Source: Christensenella sp. UBA3792 (GTDB taxonomy: Bacteria > Bacillota > Clostridia > Christensenellales > CAG-138). From it: DNA of 26,219 nt. Within the stretch, counting starts at the first letter, position 1. Every line of letters begins with the position of its first letter. This document shows positions 13,989 through 22,283 of this stretch, in pieces. The translations under genes and the position numbers were made by a program. The stretch spans positions 583 to 26,801 of the forward strand of contig DFEW01000045.1 in the NCBI GenBank assembly GCA_002369195.1, given 5' to 3'. The notes under the pieces were generated by a model. It was not told the origin of the DNA. It did not search any database and saw only the letters and a program-made list of their open reading frames with translations.

Positions 13989-15293
13989 TTATCGGCAGCA
14001 GGATCCGTCCTGCTGCTTTGCGTATGCCCCGAGAACATACAGACTTTCCTTCGGCGTGCGCCGCTGGGTGGCGCGGTCGACCGCAACCAGACCGAAGGTC
14101 ATCGAATAGCCCTTCTGCCACTCGAAGTTGTCCAGCAAGCTCCAATGGCAGTAGCCCTTGACCGGAATGCCGTCCGCGATGCAGCGCTGCACGCCGTCGA
14201 GCGCGCGCTCGATAAACGCGACGCGGCGCGCGTCGTCGCCGGTTGCGATACCGTTTTCGGTCACAATCAGATCGCCGGTGAAGTCCTCGCGCACCTTGCG
14301 GATCACGTGCTCGAGTGCTTCGGGATAGAATTCGTAGTCCATCTGCGTCAGCTCGGCGCCTTCGGGCGCGGGAAGCTGTCCGTTCGGACCGTACAGCGTG
14401 CGCGTATAGTTCTGCACGCCGAGGAAGTCGTCGCCCTCGATGTCGCTGCGGTAGTGCCGGAACTCCTCGTCCCATGCGGCAGCGGCGAGCGCTTCGCCGC
14501 CGGCCGTCGCCTGACAGTCGTGCAGCGACAGGGTGATGCCGACGCGGATATTCGGACGGATCGCCTTGATCGCATCCCTTGCCGCCCGGTGCGCGCGCAT
14601 CACGAGCGCGTCGCCCTCCGGTGTGCGTGCAGAGACGAACACCTGCGGCTGCGGCGTGCCGAACACCTGCGCGTTCTCCATCGCGGCGAACTTCATGTTC
14701 TCCATCATCTTTTCGAAGTTCATTCCGACCTGCACCGTGCCCTCGGCGCGCTTCGCCTTTTCGGCGGCCTGCTGCGCCATCAGCAGAAAGCGCTTTGAGA
14801 TCGTCGCAAGCTGCAGACCCATGTTCGCTTCGTTGATCGTGCAGATATAGTTGAGCTCGTCGCCGAGCTGCTCGGTCACAAATGCGGCGTAGCGGCGAAA
14901 GTATTCGACCGTGCTTTCCGCTTCCCAGCCGCCCTTTTGAATCAGCCAGACGGGGGAGGTGAAGTGCTGCAGCGTCACGATCGGCTCCACGCCGTGTGCG
15001 CGGCAGCAGCGGATCACGTCGCGGTAGTGCGCGATCTCCGCCTCGTCGAATCGGCCTTCCTCCGGCTCAATGCGCGCCCATTCGAGCGAAAAGCGGTAGG
15101 CGTTCAGTCCCGCGTCCGCCAGCAGCGCGATGTCCTCCGCATAGCGGTGATAGTGATCGCAGGCATCGCCGCTCGGCTCCGCAAAGCTCGTGTGCGCAAG
15201 CTGTTCCTGCGCCCAGTAGTCGCTGTGAATGTTGTTTCCTTCCACCTGATGCGCCGCTGTCGCCGCGCCGAGCAAAAATCCTTTCGGCATCAT
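13989..15293 (-). CDS. GH1 beta-glucosidase/6-phospho-beta-glucosidase family
   Basis: A 434-residue TIM-barrel glycosidase acting with retention. GFLLGAATAAHQVEG opens the fold; the acid/base is Glu155 in TINEANM (usual TxNEP, here Ala follows) and the nucleophile is Glu346 in IVTENGIA, with WSLLDNFEWQKGY after it. There is no signal peptide, so it is cytoplasmic. It is slightly shorter than the usual 440-480 residues. The start overlaps the rhamnosidase stop by ATGA, after GGAGGA. As the last gene of the operon it likely removes the glucose left on an aglycone after rhamnose is cut. No phosphotransferase gene is present and the operon's transporter is a symporter, so a non-phosphorylated substrate is more likely. 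Confidence 0.9.
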   Translation of the reverse strand: MMPKGFLLGAATAAHQVEGNNIHSDYWAQEQLAHTSFAEPSGDACDHYHRYAEDIALLADAGLNAYRFSLEWARIEPEEGRFDEAEIAHYRDVIRCCRAHGVEPIVTLQHFTSPVWLIQKGGWEAESTVEYFRRYAAFVTEQLGDELNYICTINEANMGLQLATISKRFLLMAQQAAEKAKRAEGTVQVGMNFEKMMENMKFAAMENAQVFGTPQPQVFVSARTPEGDALVMRAHRAARDAIKAIRPNIRVGITLSLHDCQATAGGEALAAAAWDEEFRHYRSDIEGDDFLGVQNYTRTLYGPNGQLPAPEGAELTQMDYEFYPEALEHVIRKVREDFTGDLIVTENGIATGDDARRVAFIERALDGVQRCIADGIPVKGYCHWSLLDNFEWQKGYSMTFGLVAVDRATQRRTPKESLYVLGAYAKQQDGSCCR

Positions 15294-17557
15294 ACGTGTT
15301 GTTCCTCCGTTTCAAATTGATAGGTTCCCGCCGTCATGCGGCGTTCCGTGCCGTCCGGCAGCAGAATCGCCGCCTCGACCGGCACCGTGAGTTCGTATCG
15401 GATCCGGTCGCCTTCATAACGCCATGCGCTCTTGACTGTGCCGTAAGGCGCGCGCCATTCGGCTTCGGCAAACCGCAGCGCGCGGCTCGGATGCGGACGG
15501 ATCGAAAGTCCTTCGTCGGAAGGACGGATGCCGCAGACGCCGCCGATGAGCCATCCCGCGATCGCGCCGTAGGAATAGTGGTTGAACGAGTCGTGCACCG
15601 TACCGTCCGCGCGCACGCCGTCCCACGTTTCCCATACCGTCGTCGCGCCCTGCCTGACCGCGTAGAGCCAGGAGGGGCAGGTGTCCTGCAGCAGCAGCCG
15701 GAACGCGGTATCCGCGTGTCCGTGATCGGCGAGCACGGCGCAAAGGTCCGGCGTAGACAGAAAGCCGGTGTTCAGGTGGTATCCGTTTCGGATCACGAGC
15801 GCGTTAAGCGCATCCGCGGCGGTCTGCGCCTGTTCGCCTTCCAAGAGACCGAATGCGATCGGCCGCACATATTCGCATTGCCGGTCGGACGCGATTTTTC
15901 CGTCCTTCGTGCAGTTCAAAAGGTATGCCCGCTTCACGTTTGCGGCGAGCGCTTCGAACGCCTTTGCGTCGTCGTGCCGTTGCAGGATCGCAGCGATTTT
16001 CGCAAGGATCGACGCGGAACGGAAGAAGTATGCGGTGGCGACCTCCGGCGCGCCGAACAGCATCGCCTTTTTCATCGCCGCGCCGTTGTCCACATCCGGC
16101 TGGCACCATTCGCCAAAGTGAAATCCCTCGTCAACCAGATACCTGTGACAGGGCCTGAACAGATTGTGCGGGCGGGTCTTTCGCGCGCGTTTTTGGGTAA
16201 AGCGCACCCACCGGCACATCATGTCGTAGTTCTCCTCTAAAATCTCCGTCCTTCCGTACGCCCGATACAGCGCCCACGGCACGAGCACGCACGCGTCGCC
16301 CCAGCCGGCGGAGCCCTGCAGCAGGTTCGAAATCATGCTGCCGCCGTTGTTCACCGGCGCGATGTTTTCGATCAGCCCGTCCTCGTGCTGCGCAAGGCGG
16401 CATTCGCCGAGCCACTTGCGAAGGATCGGATAGCAGTCTGCAAGCAGAACCGCGGTCGGCGCAAACACGCCCGCATCGCCGGTCCAGCCCGCACGCTCGC
16501 GCGTCGGACAGTCGGTGGGAATGTCGCAGAAATTGGAGCGCATGCTCCACAGCGCGTTCGAAAACAGCCGGTTGACGTCCGCGCTGCCGCACGCAAAGAA
16601 GCCGGTCTGCGGCATCTCGGAATAGACCGCGATCGCGGTAAACTGCGCGCCGGTCAGGTCGACGTCGGTTTCGATCTTTGCGTAGCGGAACCCGAAGATG
16701 CAGAAATGCGGGTGAAACACGTTCTCTCCGTCTTTGCAGATGTAGGTGATCCTCTGCGGGATGCCGTTCTTGTTGCGATCGCCGGGATCGAAGTTCGCTT
16801 GCGTGAAGTTGCCGTTCTCGTCGAGCGTTTCGCCGTGCCGGAGCGTGATGCGCTGTCCCGCCTTTGCGTTGACGCGCAGCTCGGTGTATCCCGCAAGGTT
16901 TTGGGAAAAGTCGATCACCGTCGCGCCGTCGGGCGTTTGAAAGAGCGTGCCCGAAAACCGCTCCTGTTCGAGGATCGGCACGCTCTCGGTCGGGACAAGG
17001 TTCGAAAAGCCGAAGTCGCGCTCGCGCACCCCGTGCCAGCCGGTCACGGTCTCCATGCGCGCATCGTAGGTCTCGCCCTGCTGCAGGTCGTTTTCGCGAA
17101 CCGGACCCGATGCGCTCGCCTCCCAGGACGCGTCGCTGCAAAGAACCGGCGTGCCGTCGAGTTCGAGCTGGCAGAGCAGCGCAAGATCGTCGCCGTAATA
17201 GTTCGTCAGTCCGTCGATGCCCACGCTTCCGCGGTACCATCCGTCGCCGAGCGTAACCGTCAGCTCGTTTTCGCCGATGCGGAGAAGCGCCGAAACGTCG
17301 TATGCCTGCACCGCCAAACGCTTGCGGCAGTCGCCCGTTCCCGGCGCGAGCACAAAGTCGCCGACGCGTCTGCCGTTGAGCACCGCTTCATAGAGCCCGT
17401 GGCAGGTGATGTACAGCACGGCATGCTCCGTCCCGCTCAGCGTGAAGCGGCGGCGCAGTACGGATGCGGGCTGACGCGCTGTGCGGTCGTGTTCCGGTTC
17501 CGGATCGATCCATTTTGCTTGCCATGCGGCGGGCAGTTTTGCATTGCGGTTCAGCAT
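15290..17557 (-). CDS. GH78 alpha-L-rhamnosidase
   Basis: A 755-residue inverting rhamnosidase releasing L-rhamnose from plant glycosides. Beta-sandwich regions come first (KWIDPEPEHDRTARQPASV, LRRRFTL, LYITCHGLYEAVLNG, GDGWYRG), then the (alpha/alpha)6 barrel with the family signature DCPTRERAGWTGDAGVF near residues 347-365, containing the general-acid Glu, and TTVWETWDG near 640 with the second catalytic Glu; HDSFNHYSYG follows. It lacks the extra carbohydrate-binding domain of longer (~900-1000) members and has no signal peptide: cytoplasmic. The start lies 1 nt after the isomerase stop, preceded by GAGGAA. Flanked by GH1 and GH2 enzymes and a sugar symporter. Confidence 0.92.
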   Translation of the reverse strand: MLNRNAKLPAAWQAKWIDPEPEHDRTARQPASVLRRRFTLSGTEHAVLYITCHGLYEAVLNGRRVGDFVLAPGTGDCRKRLAVQAYDVSALLRIGENELTVTLGDGWYRGSVGIDGLTNYYGDDLALLCQLELDGTPVLCSDASWEASASGPVRENDLQQGETYDARMETVTGWHGVRERDFGFSNLVPTESVPILEQERFSGTLFQTPDGATVIDFSQNLAGYTELRVNAKAGQRITLRHGETLDENGNFTQANFDPGDRNKNGIPQRITYICKDGENVFHPHFCIFGFRYAKIETDVDLTGAQFTAIAVYSEMPQTGFFACGSADVNRLFSNALWSMRSNFCDIPTDCPTRERAGWTGDAGVFAPTAVLLADCYPILRKWLGECRLAQHEDGLIENIAPVNNGGSMISNLLQGSAGWGDACVLVPWALYRAYGRTEILEENYDMMCRWVRFTQKRARKTRPHNLFRPCHRYLVDEGFHFGEWCQPDVDNGAAMKKAMLFGAPEVATAYFFRSASILAKIAAILQRHDDAKAFEALAANVKRAYLLNCTKDGKIASDRQCEYVRPIAFGLLEGEQAQTAADALNALVIRNGYHLNTGFLSTPDLCAVLADHGHADTAFRLLLQDTCPSWLYAVRQGATTVWETWDGVRADGTVHDSFNHYSYGAIAGWLIGGVCGIRPSDEGLSIRPHPSRALRFAEAEWRAPYGTVKSAWRYEGDRIRYELTVPVEAAILLPDGTERRMTAGTYQFETEEQHV

Positions 17558-17558
17558 G

Positions 17559-18404
17559 TCAGTTCCTCGCCTGCAGCCATTGCGCGCTTTGCGCAATGCT
17601 CTTGTTCGGATCGTTGTCGATCCAGTTTCTGTGACTTTCGAGGATCACCGATTCGACGCCGTTTTCGCGCGCGATCGTCCAAAGCCCGTCCAGATCTATG
17701 CTGCCGGTGCCGAGCTCCACGCTGTCGCACTTCAGGATCGGCGTCATCGCCGCGCCGCGCTGTCGGCTGCCGCGATCGGTCACGTGCCACAGCTTCATGC
17801 GCGGTCCGAGCCGGCGCATCCACGCCTTTGCATCCGCGCCGCCGTCGGTGAACCAGTAGCTGTCAAACTCGAAATTGACGAACCGCGGGTCGGTTTCGTC
17901 GATCAGAACGTCGTACGCGCGCCGGTTTTGGGCAACCCGAAGCAGCTCGATGTTGTGATTGTGATAGAGCAGCGAAACGCCGTCGTCCCTGAGCCGCTCG
18001 CCCGCGGCGTTCAGCCGCAGCGCAAGCGCCTTGACGTTGCTCTCCCTGCCGTAATCGAATCGGTACATGCCCGTGATCACGACCGTATCGGTCGAAAAAC
18101 GCTTCGCGTCCGCAGCGACCGCCGCCGCGTCGCGCTCCAGACTTCCGAGATCGGTGTGCAGCGAAACGACGCCGAGGTCTGCCTCCTTGAGGAGCGATTG
18201 CCAGTCGAGCTTTCCGCCCTTGCCGGTCGGCATGCCCGCCGCCTTGGTGAGCATCCGCACCAGCAGTGAGGTCGGATGGATCATGAACGAATTGAGCTCC
18301 AGTCCGTCGTAGCCCGCCGCCTTGATGCGCCGCAGGGTATCGCGCGCCGCGTCCGCGTTTGCGGTGACGGTGCCGAGCATGATTTGCTGTACGTACGTCT
18401 TCAT
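17559..18404 (-). CDS. Sugar phosphate isomerase/epimerase-like TIM-barrel protein
   Basis: A 281-residue xylose-isomerase-like (AP endonuclease 2) barrel. Visible features: AGYDGLELNSFMIHP near 35-50, VVSLHTDLG, VITGMYRFDYG, SLLYHNHNIEL, NFEFDSYWF, LWHVTDRG and VILESHRNW near the end, which supply the Glu/Asp/His metal ligands of the fold. Usual roles are ketose/aldose isomerisation or epimerisation. Related barrels also lyse 3-keto-glycosides or C-glycosides, but the partner oxidoreductase and DUF6379-type subunit are not here. The start overlaps the GH2 stop by ATGA. It may isomerise the released sugar, but no kinase or aldolase of the rhamnose pathway is in the window. Confidence 0.82.
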   Translation of the reverse strand: MKTYVQQIMLGTVTANADAARDTLRRIKAAGYDGLELNSFMIHPTSLLVRMLTKAAGMPTGKGGKLDWQSLLKEADLGVVSLHTDLGSLERDAAAVAADAKRFSTDTVVITGMYRFDYGRESNVKALALRLNAAGERLRDDGVSLLYHNHNIELLRVAQNRRAYDVLIDETDPRFVNFEFDSYWFTDGGADAKAWMRRLGPRMKLWHVTDRGSRQRGAAMTPILKCDSVELGTGSIDLDGLWTIARENGVESVILESHRNWIDNDPNKSIAQSAQWLQARN

Positions 18405-20587
18405 TTTTTGATCCCCTGTAAAATGCGGTTCAGCTGTTTGATGCTCTGCTCGTCGGCGCCGCCCTGTTTCAAAAGACTCAGCATCGTCATGCGTGCCATC
18501 ATGCGCTGCAGCGACGGATTGTCCTTGACGGTCCGCGCCACGTCGCCGCGTGCCGCCGCGCCCTGTTCCATCATCGCGTCGACGATCGCACCTGCCTCCG
18601 GATTGCTGCGGATCTCGCCGAGCGTGTCGTTGATCGAAAAGCATGCGGGGTCGATCTCGTCTGCGTCAAACCAGTTGGAAACGGTCGCCGCCGCCTTGTT
18701 GAAGAGATAGCGTTCGTCCGGCGCGTCAACGCGGCGCACCGTCATCGTATCGCTGCACCCGTCCGCCTCGGCGAAAAGCCGATGCTCGCCCGTCAGCGGC
18801 AGCGAAAAGCGGAACACGGTTTTGCCGCTCTGCTCGCCGACGAGCGCGCCGTTGTCGTACAGGCGCACGGTCGGGCAATTCGAATAGACCTTGATTTCGG
18901 TCGTCTCCTCGCAGCGGTTTTCATAGCGTCTGCCGCACAGATGCACGAACGGCTCGGTGCGGTTCCACGCCGCCTTGTAGAGGTAAAACGCATCCTTTTT
19001 CGTCTGCCGGTCGAAGGTCACCAGCCCCTTCTGGTTCTCGCCGTGCTTGCCGCCCTCGTCCCTGCCGTCGGCGGCAAAGTCGAACAGGTTCCACACGTGC
19101 GTCGCCCAAAGGTACGGGCGCGCTTCGATCATGCGCAGCATGTGTTCGTGATAAAGTGCCTGATACTCCTCGGTGTAATCGCCCTTTTCGGGCCGCGCGG
19201 CATGGAACGCGGGGTTCGCGTCCGCGCCGTATTCGGAAAAGCCGATCACGCGGTCGGGGTATTTGGCATGGTATTCATCGAAGAACGCGTCGTTTTGCCC
19301 GAGCTCGCCGAGGTACCAGCCGAAGTAGAGATTGTAGCTGTTGATGTCGGGAATTTCGAGGATCGGGCTTTCCGGCTCGAGCATAAAGACGTTTGCCATG
19401 ACGGTTTTGCGCGTCGGGTCCATCGCATGGCAAAGCGCGTTCAGCTCCCGGTGGTTCTGAAGAAGATCCTCGTTCACGGCGCTCGCCGCGGTGATCTCGT
19501 TGGACAGCCCCCACACCGCGATGCACGGGTGGTTATAACACTGCGCGATCAGCTCGCGCATCGCCGTGAGCGTGTTTTCGCGCGCAGCGGGCATGTGCAT
19601 GGTGATATACGGGATCTCCGCCCAGACCACGATGCCGGCCTCGTCGCACAGATCGTAGAAATCCTGCGCGTGCTGATAATGCGCAAGCCGCAGGGTGTTT
19701 GCGCCGAGTTCGCGGATGATCGCCATATCGGACCTATGATCCTCGATCGAAAGCGCGTTGCCCTTGCCCTTGCGGTCCTGATGGCGCGAAACGCCGCGCA
19801 GCGGGTATGCCCGTCCGTTGAGCAGAAATCCCCTGTTCGGATCGAAGTCGAACGTGCGGCAGCCGAAGCGCACCGAAACCGCGTCGCCCGAGTCGAGCGT
19901 CGCCGTCGCGGTGTACAGGTACGGATCGGAAAGCCCGTCCCAAAGATGCGCATGTTCGATCGTAAAGGTCGCCGTCTTTGCAACGCGCTGCGTTTGCCCG
20001 TTCACCGTGATGTTCACCGCATCCGCGTTGTGCTGCGTTTCGACGGTCACGGTCGCCGTGCCGCTTGCTCGATCGACGGTCGGCGTAACCCTGACGCCGC
20101 AGGTGCCGTTCTCGATCAGCTCGAAATGCTCGTTCGGAACCGCGATCAGGTTCACGCTGCGGTACAGTCCGCCGTAAAACGTGAAGTCCGCCTTCTGCGG
20201 GTAGACGCGGTCGGAATCGGAATTGTCCACCGCGATTGCAAGCGTGTTGCGGTCCGCAAGATGATCGTCGAGCGCCACGCGGAACGTCGCATAGCCGCCC
20301 TCGTGCCGCCCTAAAAGCGTACCGTTCAGGTACACCTCTGCGGTGTGGTTCGCGCCGTTCAGTTCCAAAAACAGCCGCTCGCCCGCGCATTCCGAGCGGG
20401 TCAGCTCGCGCACGTACCAGCAGCGGCCGCGGTAATAGTCGTTGCCGCCGTCCTGCCCGTCGATCGCGTTCCATGTATGGGGAAGCGTCACCGCTTCCCC
20501 CGCAGCTGCGTATTGCATTGCCGCTTCGACCGGCATATCGTGCTTCAAAAACCGCCAGCCGTCCGTCAACGTGGTAATTCTACGCAT
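18401..20587 (-). CDS. GH2 glycosidase (beta-glucuronidase/beta-galactosidase family)
   Basis: A 728-residue retaining glycosidase. Jelly-roll sugar-binding domain about 1-165 (LPHTWNAIDGQDGGNDYYRG ... FYGGLYRSVNLI), an immunoglobulin-like domain to about 260, then a TIM barrel with RLAHYQHAQDFYDLCDEAGI. The acid/base is Glu364 in WGLSNEI and the nucleophile Glu452 in GFSEYGADANP. A ~100-residue helical C-terminal tail (about 625-728) follows the last beta domain. There is no signal peptide: cytoplasmic. GAGGAGA precedes the start. The NxK signature for glucuronate is not obvious (the region around residue 505 reads LFDFAADGRDEGGKHGENQKG, similar to beta-galactosidases of gut bacteria), so the sugar specificity is left open. 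Confidence 0.88.
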   Translation of the reverse strand: MRRITTLTDGWRFLKHDMPVEAAMQYAAAGEAVTLPHTWNAIDGQDGGNDYYRGRCWYVRELTRSECAGERLFLELNGANHTAEVYLNGTLLGRHEGGYATFRVALDDHLADRNTLAIAVDNSDSDRVYPQKADFTFYGGLYRSVNLIAVPNEHFELIENGTCGVRVTPTVDRASGTATVTVETQHNADAVNITVNGQTQRVAKTATFTIEHAHLWDGLSDPYLYTATATLDSGDAVSVRFGCRTFDFDPNRGFLLNGRAYPLRGVSRHQDRKGKGNALSIEDHRSDMAIIRELGANTLRLAHYQHAQDFYDLCDEAGIVVWAEIPYITMHMPAARENTLTAMRELIAQCYNHPCIAVWGLSNEITAASAVNEDLLQNHRELNALCHAMDPTRKTVMANVFMLEPESPILEIPDINSYNLYFGWYLGELGQNDAFFDEYHAKYPDRVIGFSEYGADANPAFHAARPEKGDYTEEYQALYHEHMLRMIEARPYLWATHVWNLFDFAADGRDEGGKHGENQKGLVTFDRQTKKDAFYLYKAAWNRTEPFVHLCGRRYENRCEETTEIKVYSNCPTVRLYDNGALVGEQSGKTVFRFSLPLTGEHRLFAEADGCSDTMTVRRVDAPDERYLFNKAAATVSNWFDADEIDPACFSINDTLGEIRSNPEAGAIVDAMMEQGAAARGDVARTVKDNPSLQRMMARMTMLSLLKQGGADEQSIKQLNRILQGIKK

Positions 20588-20596
20588 AGCGTCTCC

Positions 20597-22111
20597 TCAG
20601 TGCGCTTCGTCCGCGGATGCTTCCGCCTTCTTGACGGCGATCTCGGACTGAATTTCTTCCATCTTTTCCTTGGACAGGGAGAACTTTCGCATCGCGAACA
20701 GCGTGCAGATCCAGCCGAGAATCGGCAGTCCGCAGAACAGCGCGACCGTGATGATGCGAATGCCGAGGGTCAGCGGGTCGGACGCCATCGGGATCTTCGA
20801 ACCGGTGTAGCCGACAAAGCCGATCAGGAACGTCGCGAGCATCGGCGCGACTGCGCTGACCATCTTGTCTATGAACGAGTAGACCGCGCTGACCGTCGCG
20901 GGCAGGTAGTTGCCGGAGCGGTACAGCTCGTAATCGACCACATCCATGCGCATCGCGTTCGTTGCGGTCGAAACGACCATCTTGACGGCGTTGTTGCCGA
21001 GCATCAGCAGGAAGAACAGGATCAGCGCGACGCCGAAGTGGGATGCGCTCTTGGCGGGAACAAACATCAGGAACAGCGCGAACGCGATATTCCAGAAGAT
21101 GCAGATCCAGGTCCATTTGACCATGACCTTCTTGTTGCCCTGCTTGCCCGCCATCTTTGCGCCGATGATGGCAAAGATGATCGACGGCATCATCGCGATC
21201 AGTGATACGATGTAGGAGCCGACCATGCTGCCCAGCAGCACGCTGTACAGAAGCGTTGCAATGACCGTCTGGCTGCCGACCGTCTGCGCGAGCTTGTCGG
21301 AACTCGCCGCGACGATGTATCTGCCGAGTTCCTTATTCTCCTTCAGGAGCGCGAACATCTCCTTCATCGTTGGCGAGCTGTTCTTCTTGAGACCGACGAA
21401 GTTTTCGGGCTTATCGTACGGCGTCAGACCGATGCAGGTAAACACGAGCGCGATAAAGGATACCGCGAGCACAACAAGGTTGCCCCACTTGAATACGTCA
21501 ACCGTCCAGCTGTAGTCGGTCGCGCCGTTTTCGAGCGTAAACGGAATGCCGTACTTGGGCAGAAAGACCGTCGTGATGAGTGCCGCAACGATCATCGGCG
21601 AGAGGTAGGAATACACCGTGCCCCACACGCCGAGCGTCGGGCGCTGCTTCGGATCGTTTGTAAGGATGTTGCCGGTCATGTTCGCGGTGCAGCTCGTAAA
21701 GGTATACCCGATGTAGAACAGGATGAAGCACAGCGAGAACAGCAGCACGCCGATCGGATTCGACACCGCTTCGTTCGGCCCGAACGCGAATCTGCCGCCG
21801 AGAATGTTGCACATCAGCGTCGTCGCAAGCGCCATCAGCGCCCATCCAATGATCAGGAAAAAGCGCATCTTGCCGTACTTCGAGTTGAATTTCTCGATCG
21901 CCAGCGCGATGATCGGGTCTGTGATGCTGTCAAACACGCGCGAAAGCGTGATCAGTACGCCGACAAGCGCGGTCGTGATGGCAAAGCCGAGATTGCCGAT
22001 GTACGCGGCGTAGCCGATCAGTACGTAAAACGCCATCTGCATGATGCCGGTCATCTGGCTCAGCGCGATATGCCAGGTTTTGGCTCTCCGGTAAGTAACT
22101 TGTTCGGACAT
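20597..22111 (-). CDS. GPH-family sugar:cation symporter (MelB-like MFS)
   Basis: A 504-residue transporter with about 12 membrane helices. The signature after helix 2, RVFDSITDPIIALAIEKFNS followed by KYGKMRFFLIIG, is that of the glycoside-pentoside-hexuronide family (the MelB Asp and the DxxxG/R-x-R loop region). The cytoplasmic middle loop (PENFVGLKKNSSPTMKEMFA) and acidic/lysine tail are as expected. Start at 22111, set by GGAGGAGGT; an open extension to 22285 crosses the AraC promoter and is rejected. First gene of the operon; it presumably imports the intact small glycoside for the four cytoplasmic enzymes behind it. Confidence 0.92.
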   Translation of the reverse strand: MSEQVTYRRAKTWHIALSQMTGIMQMAFYVLIGYAAYIGNLGFAITTALVGVLITLSRVFDSITDPIIALAIEKFNSKYGKMRFFLIIGWALMALATTLMCNILGGRFAFGPNEAVSNPIGVLLFSLCFILFYIGYTFTSCTANMTGNILTNDPKQRPTLGVWGTVYSYLSPMIVAALITTVFLPKYGIPFTLENGATDYSWTVDVFKWGNLVVLAVSFIALVFTCIGLTPYDKPENFVGLKKNSSPTMKEMFALLKENKELGRYIVAASSDKLAQTVGSQTVIATLLYSVLLGSMVGSYIVSLIAMMPSIIFAIIGAKMAGKQGNKKVMVKWTWICIFWNIAFALFLMFVPAKSASHFGVALILFFLLMLGNNAVKMVVSTATNAMRMDVVDYELYRSGNYLPATVSAVYSFIDKMVSAVAPMLATFLIGFVGYTGSKIPMASDPLTLGIRIITVALFCGLPILGWICTLFAMRKFSLSKEKMEEIQSEIAVKKAEASADEAH

Positions 22112-22171
22112 GGGACCTCCTCCAAAAAATGCAGTATGATGCGTACGGTACCCCCCATACGCTCTGTCCGC

Positions 22172-22200
22172 ATTATATCGGAATCCTGCGCACGACAGGT
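22172..22200 (-). promoter_or_regulatory. Probable promoter of the glycoside operon
   Basis: On the minus strand a TATAAT (22177-22172) with no good -35 at 16-18 nt (ACCTGT at 22200-22195), 60 nt before the transporter start. A strong -10 without a -35 suits AraC-type activation. Confidence 0.5.
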
Positions 22201-22229
22201 AGAAAAATATTAAGATCAATAGAAAATAA

Positions 22230-22257
22230 TTGACCGAAATGCAAAAAATGCTATAAT
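22230..22257 (+). promoter_or_regulatory. Promoter of the AraC-family regulator
   Basis: TTGACC (22230-22235), 16 nt, TATAAT (22252-22257), followed by CGGAGGTG and the ATG at 22284. Confidence 0.8.
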
Positions 22258-22283
22258 CTTGTATTATCATGCGGAGGTGCAAC

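Noticed and set aside
16385..17851. 488-residue plus-strand frame opposite GH78
   Set aside because: Crosses the boundary between two well-supported minus-strand genes and has no family features.
18782..20314. 510-residue plus-strand frame opposite GH2
   Set aside because: Shadow frame; the minus strand has catalytic residues in order.
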